Shown here: one piece after another, positions 1-7,905 of the stretch
How the letters are laid out: each line of letters begins with the position of its first letter
Numbering within the stretch: position 1 is the first letter of the stretch
Origin: CBDIHP01 sp965279195
GTDB lineage: Bacteria; Planctomycetota; Planctomycetia; Isosphaerales; Isosphaeraceae
Direction: 5' to 3'
Length of the DNA: 64,000 bases
Assembly (NCBI GenBank): GCA_965279195.1
Contig: CBDIHP010000045.1
Coordinates: 248,001-312,000 of the forward strand
Position numbers and translations under genes: made by a program
Notes under the pieces: model-generated
What the model was told of the DNA's origin: nothing
What the model saw: the letters and a program-made list of their open reading frames with translations, nothing else
Databases searched by the model: none

Positions 1-1
1 G

Positions 2-433
2 GGCAATGTCGGGCCCGAGGTCGCCTCCGGTCTCGATGCCCCCAAGCTGGTCGTGACGGTCACGGGGCGTTCGGCCGACGCCTCCGGCGATGCCCTCCGC
101 GCAGGCACCCTGATCCTCCACGGTGCGACGGGCGACGGCCTCGGCTACAATCAGCGAGGTGGGACGATCCTCGCCCGAGGCCCGGCCGGCCACCGGGCGG
201 GTCTGATGCAGGTCGGCGGCCAGCTGGCGATCCTCGGAGACCACGGCCGGCTCCTCGCCGAACGCCAGTCCGGCGGCCTTGTCTTCGCCAGACGTTCGGT
301 AGGCGGCCCTCACGTCGGTCGCGGACAGCGCGGCGGGCGACTGGTCTGGCTCGGCGACGGCGATCGCCCGGCGACCATCGACCCCGACGAGATGCCCCTC
401 TGGGTCCCGATCCGGGACGGACTCCTCGCCTGA
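2..433 (+). CDS. GXGXG-domain protein, 3' part only
   Basis: The frame is already open at the left edge, so only the last 143 codons are visible and the GTG at 53 is internal. The protein is a run of short glycine-rich turns (GGTILARG, GGQLAILGDHG, GGLVFA, GGRLVWLGD) spaced about 20 residues apart. That is the right-handed beta-helix pattern of the GXGXG domain found at the C-terminus of glutamate synthase large subunit and in formylmethanofuran dehydrogenase subunit C. The family is recognised from this repeat pattern only; which enzyme it belongs to cannot be decided without the N-terminal part and upstream neighbours. It ends 18 nt before the next gene and is probably co-transcribed with it. 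Confidence 0.6.
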   Translation, partial: GNVGPEVASGLDAPKLVVTVTGRSADASGDALRAGTLILHGATGDGLGYNQRGGTILARGPAGHRAGLMQVGGQLAILGDHGRLLAERQSGGLVFARRSVGGPHVGRGQRGGRLVWLGDGDRPATIDPDEMPLWVPIRDGLLA

Positions 434-451
434 GCATCCAACGACATTCCC

Positions 452-877
452 ATGCGAACACGACTCGTCGGATTCCTCGCCTCCGCCTGCCTCCTCGCGG
501 GCTCCTCGGGCTGCTCGCAGGAGCTGGGGGCCGAGTCGTTCCCGACGGGCGTGGTGAAGGGCAAGATCCACGTCGGCCCCCGCCCGATCGCGGGGGGATT
601 CATGGAATTCCACCCCTACCTGGGCACCGTCGGCACGCTCCGCGTGACGCGCATCGGCCCGGATGGGAGCTTCGAGATCGACCGCGTCCCCGCCGGGCAG
701 GTGATCATCGGCTTCGAAGACCTGCCCGGGAATTCGGTGGAAACCGTGGTCGGGCGGATGCCCGGGCACCTGTTCCGGATGCAGCGGGCCCGGATCATCC
801 GGACCATCAAGGCCAACGAATCCAACTCGCTCGACATCGACCTGGGCGAGGAAGCCCTGCGCATGCTGAACCCGTAG
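452..877 (+). CDS. small lipoprotein with carboxypeptidase-regulatory-like fold
   Basis: A 141-residue protein with a short positively charged N-terminus, a hydrophobic stretch and a lipobox ending LLAGSSGC (Cys about residue 21), so it is probably lipid-anchored. The mature part has the pattern VKGKIHVGPRPIAGGFMEF followed by DGSFEIDRVPAG, which is the beta-sandwich 'transport/carboxypeptidase regulatory' signature common in planctomycete lipoproteins. No catalytic residues are evident. The start is the first ATG after the upstream stop and is the one that gives an intact signal peptide. It lies 33 nt before corA. Specific role unknown. Confidence 0.7.
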   Translation: MRTRLVGFLASACLLAGSSGCSQELGAESFPTGVVKGKIHVGPRPIAGGFMEFHPYLGTVGTLRVTRIGPDGSFEIDRVPAGQVIIGFEDLPGNSVETVVGRMPGHLFRMQRARIIRTIKANESNSLDIDLGEEALRMLNP

Positions 878-910
878 CCCCCTCTGAACCTCGAAGGACC
901 GAGGAACCTC

Positions 911-1954
911 ATGGAAGACCTGAGCGTCACCCAGGAAATCGGCGCGTCGCTGCTCAAGATCCGGATCGTCTACCGCTGCTCGGACGGCTCGCTCCACTTC
1001 GACCTGCCGCTCGACCAGCTCCGCAAGGCCCTGGACGACGACAAGGGGACGCTCTGGATCGACATCGAGGATCTGCGGGGTCAGTGCGCCTCCGAGGTCG
1101 AGAAGCTCTTCAAGTCGTACTTCCACTTCCATCCGCTGGCGATCGAGGACGCGCTCAAGGACACCAACGTCCCCAAGGTGGACGACTGGGGTTCTTATCT
1201 GTACATGGTCTTCAACAGCATCGACTTCGACCCGGTCACCGACGACCTCTGCCTGCACGAGCTCGACGTCTTCCTCGGCAAGAACTACCTGCTGACCTAC
1301 CACAACGAGCCCGCCCCGATGCTCGACCTGCATCGCGGCAACATCGAGCGCGACCCCGACAACCGCCTCCGACACGGGGCCGACCACCTGCTGTTCCACC
1401 TGGCCGAACTGACGGTCCAGCAGTACCTACCGGCCATCGAGCACCTCGACGACGCGATCGACGCCGCGCAGGATGAGGTTTTCGACAAGCCGACCACGCG
1501 GACCCTCCACAAGATCTTCCAGGTCAAGCGTTCGGCCGTGCGGATCCATCGGGTGATCGTGCCGATGCGCGAGGTCGCCAACCGGCTCGCCCGCGACACC
1601 TTCGCCCCGGTCCAGCCCGATCACCGGGTCTACTTCCGGGACGTCTACGACCACCTCGTGCGGATCCACGACATCACCGAGGGGCTCCGCGACCTCATCA
1701 CCGGGGCCCTCGACACCTACCTCTCGGTGACTTCGAACCGCACCAACGACATCATGAAGGCCCTGACGATGGTCACGGTCATGTTCCTGCCGATGTCGTT
1801 CCTGGCCGGGTTCTTCGGGATGAACTTCTTCGGCGAGACCTTGATGCTCAATGACCCGTTCCCGAAAGGGACGCTGTTCTGGGGCTCCTGCCTGCTGATG
1901 CTCGCAACCCCGTTCGTCATCTACTTCGGGGCCAGGAAGATGAAGTGGCTCTGA
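911..1954 (+). CDS. corA: CorA family magnesium/cobalt transporter
   Basis: A 347-residue CorA-type divalent cation channel of the inner membrane. A long acidic and helical cytoplasmic domain occupies residues 1 to about 280, including the typical segment FHFHPLAIEDAL. Two C-terminal membrane helices follow (about 285-307 and 322-341). The first ends in the diagnostic GMNF motif (around residue 303) that lines the pore, though the usual GMNFxxMPE continues here as GMNFFGE, a common variant. Length matches the family. The ATG at 911 is chosen because the acidic N-terminus typical of CorA begins there. It is followed 77 nt later by recJ. Confidence 0.93.
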   Translation: MEDLSVTQEIGASLLKIRIVYRCSDGSLHFDLPLDQLRKALDDDKGTLWIDIEDLRGQCASEVEKLFKSYFHFHPLAIEDALKDTNVPKVDDWGSYLYMVFNSIDFDPVTDDLCLHELDVFLGKNYLLTYHNEPAPMLDLHRGNIERDPDNRLRHGADHLLFHLAELTVQQYLPAIEHLDDAIDAAQDEVFDKPTTRTLHKIFQVKRSAVRIHRVIVPMREVANRLARDTFAPVQPDHRVYFRDVYDHLVRIHDITEGLRDLITGALDTYLSVTSNRTNDIMKALTMVTVMFLPMSFLAGFFGMNFFGETLMLNDPFPKGTLFWGSCLLMLATPFVIYFGARKMKWL

Positions 1955-2031
1955 ACCGGATGTCGGTCCGCGCGTTAAACTGAAGGTGGACGCGACGCCG
2001 CAGCCCCCCACGTCGCCACCCGAGGACGCCC

Positions 2032-3792
2032 ATGAGCACGCGCTGGCGATTGCGACCCCACGAGCCCGAGCGGATCCAGGCCCTCAGCCGCGAGGCCGGG
2101 GTCCCGCCGCTGATCGCGCAGTTGCTCCTGAACCGGGGCATCGACGACCCGGCCAAGGCGGCCTACTTCCTCGACTGCAAGCTGACCGGCCTGCACGACC
2201 CCGAGACGCTCCCCGGGGTCGTCGAGGCCGCCGACCGGATCATCCGCGCCGTCCGCGACCGCCGCAAGGTCGTCATCTACGGCGACTACGACGTGGACGG
2301 CGTCTGCGGCACCAGCCTGCTCTGGGGCTGCCTCCGCCTCGCGGGGGCGACCGAGGTCGAGTACTACATCCCGCACCGCGTCGAGGAAGGCTACGGCCTG
2401 AACGGCGACGCCCTCCGCCACCTCGCCGCCGAGGGCGGGGCGTCGATGATCGTCACGGTCGATTGCGGCATCTCCGCCGTCCGCGAGGCCCGGATCGCGC
2501 GCGAGCTGGGCGTCGAGCTGATCATCACCGACCACCACACCATCGGCCCGACGCTCCCCGAGGCCGACGTCCTGGTCCATCCACGCCTGCCGGGATCGAA
2601 ATATCCGTTCGGCGACCTCTGCGGCTGCGGCGTCGCGTTCAAGCTCGCGTGGCAGATCTGCAAGGGGTTTGGCGACGGCAAGAAGGCGTCGCCGCAACTC
2701 CGCGACTACCTCATGCACTCGCTCGGCCTGGTCTCGCTCGCGACCGTGGCCGACGTGGTGCCGATCGAGGACGAGAACCGGATCCTCGTCCGCCACGGCC
2801 TCACGACCCTCCGGAACAAGCCCATCCTCGGCATGAAGGCATTGATCGACGTTTCGGGGATCAAGCCCGACAAGCCCCTCAATAGCGGCCACCTCGGGTT
2901 CCAGCTCGGCCCCCGCATCAACGCCGCCGGCCGGCTCGAACGGGCGAAGCGGGCCGTCGAGATGCTCACGACCGATGACCTGACCATCGCGCAACAGATC
3001 GCCTCGGAACTCGACCAGTGCAACACGGCCCGAAAGGACCTGGAGCACAACCTCGTCAACGAGGCCCACGCGATGGTGAAGGCGGGTGGCGAGACCACCT
3101 CGCGCGGCGCGATCGTCCTCGGCAAGGAAGGCTGGCACCCCGGCGTCATCGGGATCGTCGCCAGCCGGATCGCCGACGTCTACCATCGGCCGACCATCGT
3201 GATCGCCTTCCATGAAGATGGAACCGGCCAGGGCTCGGGCCGGTCGGTCGACGGCTTCGACCTCTACGCCGCCCTCTCCGCCTGCGCGGACGGCCTGACC
3301 AGTTTCGGCGGCCATCGCGCCGCCGCCGGGCTCAAGCTGCCGAGGTCGCACTTCGAGGAATTCGCCGCGCGGTTCGACGCCCACTGCCGCGACGGCCTCA
3401 CCCCCGAGCTGCGCGAGAAGGTCCTGCACATCGACGCGGAAGTGCCCCTAGGCATGCTCACCTTCCCGATCATCCGCCAGATCGAGTCGCTCGAGCCGTT
3501 CGGGATGGGCAACCCGAATCCCTTGTTCGTCGCCAGCGACGTCCGGCTCGTGGACGAACCGAAATTGATGGGCGACAACAACCGCCACGTCCGGTTCAAG
3601 TTCGCCCAGGGCGATGCCATCGTCGGCGCCGTCGGCTGGGGCATGGCCGACCGGATCAAGAAGCTGACCCGGGGCACCCGATGCTCGATCGTCTTCCAGC
3701 CGCAGATCAACGAGTGGAACAATCGTCGAGATGTCCAGCTCGTGATCAAGGATTTCCAGCTTGAGGACGTTCCCGCGACCGTGGCTGTTTGA
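2032..3792 (+). CDS. recJ: single-stranded-DNA-specific exonuclease RecJ
   Basis: A 586-residue RecJ, the 5'-3' single-strand exonuclease of RecF-pathway recombination and mismatch repair. The DHH-phosphoesterase motifs are all present: YGDYDVDG (about 83-90), TVDCGIS, and TDHHT (about 165-169). The DHHA1 domain includes GASRA-like and GGHRAAAG segments, and the C-terminal OB region has the usual LEPFGMGNPNPLF. The ATG at 2032 begins the conserved N-terminus. The gene converges on a small membrane-protein gene with a 36-nt gap. Confidence 0.96.
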   Translation: MSTRWRLRPHEPERIQALSREAGVPPLIAQLLLNRGIDDPAKAAYFLDCKLTGLHDPETLPGVVEAADRIIRAVRDRRKVVIYGDYDVDGVCGTSLLWGCLRLAGATEVEYYIPHRVEEGYGLNGDALRHLAAEGGASMIVTVDCGISAVREARIARELGVELIITDHHTIGPTLPEADVLVHPRLPGSKYPFGDLCGCGVAFKLAWQICKGFGDGKKASPQLRDYLMHSLGLVSLATVADVVPIEDENRILVRHGLTTLRNKPILGMKALIDVSGIKPDKPLNSGHLGFQLGPRINAAGRLERAKRAVEMLTTDDLTIAQQIASELDQCNTARKDLEHNLVNEAHAMVKAGGETTSRGAIVLGKEGWHPGVIGIVASRIADVYHRPTIVIAFHEDGTGQGSGRSVDGFDLYAALSACADGLTSFGGHRAAAGLKLPRSHFEEFAARFDAHCRDGLTPELREKVLHIDAEVPLGMLTFPIIRQIESLEPFGMGNPNPLFVASDVRLVDEPKLMGDNNRHVRFKFAQGDAIVGAVGWGMADRIKKLTRGTRCSIVFQPQINEWNNRRDVQLVIKDFQLEDVPATVAV

Positions 3793-3828
3793 CGAAGCTC
3801 CGCCGCTGCACACGCGGCAGAGGATCGC

Positions 3829-4161
3829 TCATTCGAGCGATTTATCGACGTACGGCTTCGCCTGGGTGTACGAGTCGACCACCGGCGAGAGGAGGGTCAG
3901 CACGAGCCACGCGATGCCGGCCGAGACGATCAGGGCGGAGAGCTTGAGGCCCATCACGAACCAGACGCCGACGGCGAGCGTCCAGACGACCCATTCATAG
4001 TCGCGGAGGGACTTCCCTTCGGCGACGCCCTTCACGACCGCGGCCGCGACGGCGACGAAGAGGATATTCGGGAAGAAGCTGCGCGTCCCCAGCATGACGC
4101 CGAGGCCGATCAGCCAGACCGCCGTGCTGAGGTGTTCGGCGCGCTGTTCTCGGGTCTGCAT
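3829..4161 (-). CDS. small integral membrane protein, function unknown
   Basis: A 110-residue protein made almost entirely of hydrophobic segments: roughly residues 12-30, 33-45, 59-75 and 77-93, giving three or four membrane helices with short charged loops and a hydrophilic C-terminus. No family motif is recognised. It is the last gene of the coaE-rho-ribH run, 121 nt downstream of ribH, so it is probably co-transcribed. A flotation or envelope role is possible but nothing in the sequence shows it. Confidence 0.7.
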   Translation of the reverse strand: MQTREQRAEHLSTAVWLIGLGVMLGTRSFFPNILFVAVAAAVVKGVAEGKSLRDYEWVVWTLAVGVWFVMGLKLSALIVSAGIAWLVLTLLSPVVDSYTQAKPYVDKSLE

Positions 4162-4282
4162 CGTCCGTGGCGCTCGCGAGGGGCGATGGGCTGGTGATCC
4201 CCCCGGACCTGGCCCCGGCCGGTCGGGAGGGGTGACGAGAGTGCATTCGCACCCCCCCGCCGATTATTGGGCCCGGATCGGT

Positions 4283-4750
4283 TCAGGCCTGGATCGCGGC
4301 CAGCAGGTTGACCATCTCGATGGCTGCCAGGGCCGCCTCGCCCCCCTTGTTGCCGGCCTTCAGGCCCGAGCGGTTCAGTGCCTGCTCGACGCTCTCCGTG
4401 GTCAGGACCCCGAAAATGACCGGGACGTTCGTCGCCAGTCCTGCCTGGAGGATCCCCCCAGCGGCCTGCCCGGCGACGTGGTCATAGTGCCCCGTCTCGC
4501 CCCGGATCACGCATCCCAGCGTGACGACGGCGGCGTACTTGCCCGTCTCGGCTATCCGCCGGGCGACCAGCGGGATCTCGAACGAGCCGGGGACCCAGGC
4601 CACGTCGACCCGGTCCCGGCTCACACCGTGACGCTCGAAGGTGTCGAGGCACCCGGAGAGGAGCGCCTCGGTGACCATCGAGTTGAACCGCGCCACCACG
4701 ATCGCAAACCGCCCCGAAGGGCTCCGGAAATCGCCGACGAACGTGGCCAT
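4283..4750 (-). CDS. ribH: 6,7-dimethyl-8-ribityllumazine synthase
   Basis: A 155-residue lumazine synthase, the penultimate step of riboflavin synthesis (5-amino-6-ribitylaminouracil plus dihydroxybutanone phosphate). Family motifs are visible: the N-terminal IVVARFNSMVTEALL, VPGSFEIP, the substrate loop VTLGCVIRGETGHYDHVA with the catalytic His, and IFGVLTTESVEQAL. Length is typical. It lies 31 nt downstream of rho on the same strand, away from other riboflavin genes, so cotranscription with rho is by position only. Confidence 0.96.
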   Translation of the reverse strand: MATFVGDFRSPSGRFAIVVARFNSMVTEALLSGCLDTFERHGVSRDRVDVAWVPGSFEIPLVARRIAETGKYAAVVTLGCVIRGETGHYDHVAGQAAGGILQAGLATNVPVIFGVLTTESVEQALNRSGLKAGNKGGEAALAAIEMVNLLAAIQA

Positions 4751-4781
4751 GCAGCGGGTCCTGGATAGAAAAACTCGGCGA

Positions 4782-6557
4782 TCAAGACAGGTTCATGCTC
4801 ATCAGGAACTCGGCGTTCGACTTCGTCTTGCGCATCCGCCCCGTGAGCAGTTCCATGGCCTCGACCGGGTTCATGTCATTGAGCACGCGGCGGAGGATCC
4901 AGACCCGGCGGAGTTCGTCCGGATCCATGAGCAACTCCTCGCGGCGGGTGCCCGAGCGGTTGACGTCGATCGCCGGCCAGACGCGTTTGTCGACCAGCCG
5001 CCGGTCGAGGTGGAGCTCCATGTTACCGGTGCCCTTGAACTCCTCGAAGATCACGTCGTCCATGCGGCTGCCGGTGTCGATCAGGGCCGTGGCCAGGATC
5101 GTGAGCGAGCCGGCCTCCTCGATCTTCCGGGCGGCGCCGAAGAACCGCTTGGGCTTCTGGAGGGCCGAGGCGTCGATGCCGCCGGTGAGGATCTTGCCCG
5201 AGTGCGGGGCCTCGGTGTTGTAGGCGCGGGCGAGTCGGGTGATCGAGTCGAGGAGGATGACCACGTCGCGGCCGAACTCGACCATCCGCTTGGCCTTCTC
5301 GATGACCATCTCGGCCACCTGGACGTGGCGCGAGGCGGGCTCGTCGAAGGTCGAGGAGATGACCTCGGCCGTCGGCCCCTTGACCGACCGCTCCATCTCG
5401 GTCACTTCTTCCGGCCGCTCGTCGATCAGGAGGACCATCACGTAGGCGTCGGGATGGTTCTTGAGCACGCTGTTGGCGATCTTCTGGAGCAGGATGGTCT
5501 TGCCCGTGCGCGGCGGGGCGACGATCAGCCCACGCTGGCCCTTGCCGATCGGGGTGACCATGTCGACGACCCGCATGTTGAGGTCGTCGCCGGAGGTCTC
5601 CAGGTTGAGTCGCCCGGTCGGATGCATCGCGGTGAGGTCGTCGAACCCGACCTTCTCGCTCAGCGTGTCGGGGTCTTCATAGTTGATGGCCTCGACCCGC
5701 AGGAGCGCGAAGTAGCGTTCGTTCTCCTTGGGCGGGCGGATCTGCCCGGCGACGATTGCCCCCGTCTTCAGGCCGAAGCGTCGGATCTGGCTGGGCGAAA
5801 CGTAGATGTCGTCGGGGCAGGGCAGATAGTTGTAGTCCGGGCTGCGGAGGAAGCCGAAGCCGTCGGGGAGGACCTCCAGAGTCCCCTCGCCGTACATCAG
5901 GCCGTTCTGCTTGACCCGTTCTTTGAGGATCTTGAAGATCAGATCTTGCTTCTTGAGGCCGGTGTACTCGGTCAGCCCTTCGCTCTTCGCCGTGCGAATG
6001 AGCTGGGGCATGGTCATCTTCTGAAGCTCGGTGAGGTGGATCTCCCCGCGCTTGATGTCCTCGTAGCGGTCGTGGATCTCGGCGTCGCCGAAGACGTCGT
6101 CATCCCCCTCGACGGCGGCCTCGCCGTCGGCCGATGCGGCCGGGCGGGGTGCGGGGGACGGGGGCGTATCGTCCTCATCCTCCGCCTCGTCACCGAAATC
6201 GACCGGCTCGGGCCGGGCCTGCGCGACGGGCGCGGGGCGACTGCGTTCGACCACGGGCTCGGGCTCGGGCTCGGGCTCGCGGAGCCGGGCGGCCTCGCGC
6301 TCCTTGGCCTCGCGTTCGGCGCGGTCGCGGGCGGCGATGCGGTCGCGCAGGGTGGATCCGCCGCCACCGGGCTCGCGCTCGGCGGAGCGGGCCAGGGGGC
6401 GTTCGCGGGCCGGTGCGGGCGCCCCGTCGCGGGCGGGGGCGGCGGAGTTCCCCGACGGGGGCTGTTCGCCATCCTGGTCCTCGGGCGGCGCCGCGGCGGA
6501 CTTCCTGAGCCTCGATCCGCCGGTCGATTCCCTGCGGGGGCGCGTCTCGTTCGGCAT
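4782..6557 (-). CDS. rho: transcription termination factor Rho with long disordered N-terminal extension
   Basis: A 591-residue Rho, the RNA-dependent ATPase/translocase that ends transcription. Residues 1 to about 165 are low-complexity, rich in Pro, Arg, Glu and Ala, with a run of EP dipeptides encoded by four GGGCTC hexamers. From about 170 on the protein is a regular Rho: Rho_N helices, the cold-shock-like RNA-binding fold (GEGTLEVLPDGFGFLRS), P-loop APPRTGKT (about 345-352), LLIDERPEEVTEM, and the Q-loop/R-loop region near SGKILTGGID. E. coli Rho is 419 residues, so the extra length is all N-terminal. Such extensions are known in high-GC bacteria and can bind RNA. It follows coaE by 145 nt and precedes ribH by 31 nt. 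Confidence 0.97.
   Translation of the reverse strand: MPNETRPRRESTGGSRLRKSAAAPPEDQDGEQPPSGNSAAPARDGAPAPARERPLARSAEREPGGGGSTLRDRIAARDRAEREAKEREAARLREPEPEPEPVVERSRPAPVAQARPEPVDFGDEAEDEDDTPPSPAPRPAASADGEAAVEGDDDVFGDAEIHDRYEDIKRGEIHLTELQKMTMPQLIRTAKSEGLTEYTGLKKQDLIFKILKERVKQNGLMYGEGTLEVLPDGFGFLRSPDYNYLPCPDDIYVSPSQIRRFGLKTGAIVAGQIRPPKENERYFALLRVEAINYEDPDTLSEKVGFDDLTAMHPTGRLNLETSGDDLNMRVVDMVTPIGKGQRGLIVAPPRTGKTILLQKIANSVLKNHPDAYVMVLLIDERPEEVTEMERSVKGPTAEVISSTFDEPASRHVQVAEMVIEKAKRMVEFGRDVVILLDSITRLARAYNTEAPHSGKILTGGIDASALQKPKRFFGAARKIEEAGSLTILATALIDTGSRMDDVIFEEFKGTGNMELHLDRRLVDKRVWPAIDVNRSGTRREELLMDPDELRRVWILRRVLNDMNPVEAMELLTGRMRKTKSNAEFLMSMNLS
6255..6278. repeat. tandem hexamer (GGGCTC)x4 inside rho
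   Basis: Four exact copies of GGGCTC, read on the minus strand as four Glu-Pro dipeptides in the disordered N-terminus of Rho. Such a repeat can change copy number without breaking the frame. Confidence 0.9.
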
Positions 6558-6702
6558 GGGAGGCGATTCTCCTCAATCGTCGCGGGCCGGCCGGTGAAGA
6601 TGGGGAACCGGGGCCCGCGGACGTCGGTCGGCAAGTCAGACGGCCCGGAGGGCCGGAGGGTTCAAACGGGTGGTCGATTGCGGAGTCGGGCCGTCGTCGG
6701 GG

Positions 6703-7419
6703 TCAGGGAGAGCTGCGGCGGGAGGGCGGCGCCCATTCCTTGATCTTGTCCCAGATCAGGCCGATGGCGGCGTCGAGTTCCTCAGGAGTCCCCGCATTCT
6801 CGACGACCACGCCGGCCCGCTCGCGTTTCTTCTCGAGGGGCCATTGCGACGCCTCGCGGGCGGCCAGCCCCTCCTCCGTCCAGTTCCGCTGGGACTGGAC
6901 CCGGGACAGACGGACCTCGCGCGGGGCGTCGACGAAGACCACGTGGTCGCAGAGCGAGTTCCACCCCGCCTCGAACAGGATCGCGGCGTCCAGCACGATG
7001 AGCGTCGCCCGGCCCTGCCTGGACGCGCGATCCATCGCCTTCTCGAAGGTCCGACGCATCAACGGGTGGAGGATCGCTTCGAGATCCTCGCGGGCCTTGG
7101 CATCCTGGAAGACGATGGCCCCGAGCGCGGTCCGGTTGATCGTCGCCTCGCCGTCGGGCGACTCCGGCGCGAGCAACACATCCCTGCCGAACCGGGCCAC
7201 GACGCGGTCGCGGGCGGGGTTCTGATTGATCAGGGTGTGGCCGATCGCATCGGCGTCGAGCACGAATGCCCCGCGCTTTGCCATCGCGGCGGCGACTCGA
7301 CTCTTGCCCGAACCAATCCCCCCGACGAGTCCCACCACCGAGAGGCGAGGGGCACCCCCGCGCGACGGTGCGCGTCGGGTCGGGTCGGCTTTTCCGGGGC
7401 GTCTGGGCGGCTGGGACAT
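6703..7419 (-). CDS. coaE: dephospho-CoA kinase
   Basis: A 238-residue CoaE, which phosphorylates the 3'-hydroxyl of dephospho-CoA in the last step of CoA synthesis. The Walker A motif GGIGSGKS is at residues 33-40, followed by the LDADAIGH segment that binds dephospho-CoA and the lid-like IVLDAAILFEAGW. About 25 residues of Arg/Pro-rich leader precede the usual N-terminus. An in-frame GTG sits close to the normal family start, so translation might begin later than the ATG given. It is the first gene of the coaE-rho-ribH run. Confidence 0.95.
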   Translation of the reverse strand: MSQPPRRPGKADPTRRAPSRGGAPRLSVVGLVGGIGSGKSRVAAAMAKRGAFVLDADAIGHTLINQNPARDRVVARFGRDVLLAPESPDGEATINRTALGAIVFQDAKAREDLEAILHPLMRRTFEKAMDRASRQGRATLIVLDAAILFEAGWNSLCDHVVFVDAPREVRLSRVQSQRNWTEEGLAAREASQWPLEKKRERAGVVVENAGTPEELDAAIGLIWDKIKEWAPPSRRSSP

Positions 7420-7785
7420 GGCGGGGATTCGCGAAGGGATGGCTTGTTGAGTGGAGGCAGGGGCTGGGAGGTCGGGGAATCCTCGTGATCCGGGCGATTC
7501 CAGGGCGGCGTCGGGCCCGTTCGTGGTCGAGAGACGGCGAGCCTGGCGGCCCGACGGCTCCGCGAGTCCTCCCCTGGCCTCGGCCGGGACACTCGTCCCT
7601 GCCGGCCTCGTCGGTCGGTGTGGAGCGAATGCGGCGATGAAGGGGGAAGGAAGCTAGGTGGCAGGGACAGCGAGGGGCAGGAGTAACCCGCCGTCGGACG
7701 ACCCGTGACGACCGGAGATGGGAGGTTGCCGGATGGAATGCGCGGCGATCGACGAAGAGATGGACTTTCGACCCTCGTCTCCTAC

Positions 7786-7814
7786 TTTATACGGGACGGA
7801 CGGGCCGCTTTCAA
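7786..7814 (-). promoter_or_regulatory. near-consensus sigma70-type promoter upstream of coaE-rho
   Basis: Read on the minus strand: TTGAAA at 7814-7809, a 17-nt spacer, TATAAA at 7791-7786. Transcription would begin near 7779, leaving a leader of about 360 nt before the coaE ATG at 7419. Confidence 0.65.
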
Positions 7815-7857
7815 CCGCCTACCCGAGCGCGTTCCCGATTTCGACGCGCATGGAAAC

Positions 7858-7874
7858 ACCCTGCCCGACAGGGT
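7858..7874. terminator. possible terminator hairpin after polA
   Basis: Six-bp inverted repeat ACCCTG/CAGGGT with a 5-nt loop, 32 nt beyond the polA stop. It is followed by TTTC on the minus strand and TTTT on the plus strand. The stem is short, so this is tentative. Confidence 0.4.
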
Positions 7875-7905
7875 TTTCCCGACCCCTATGGCCGATTCCT
7901 GGCGT

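Larger units (their letters stand above)
7420..7905. other. long intergenic leader between polA and coaE
   Basis: 486 nt without a convincing gene. It holds a strong minus-strand promoter (7786-7814), a short hairpin just after polA (7858-7874), and about 360 nt of untranslated leader for coaE. The leader contains a GC-rich stem on the minus strand near 7578-7606 (GGGAC/GTCCC flanked by GGCC/GGCC). I could not match it to a known riboswitch, RNase P, tmRNA or SRP RNA. Short frames here show no family resemblance. Confidence 0.6.

Noticed and set aside
4641..6743. 700-residue plus-strand open frame
   Set aside because: Antisense of rho and ribH. High GC leaves long stop-free shadows; the minus strand gives clear Rho and lumazine synthase motifs.
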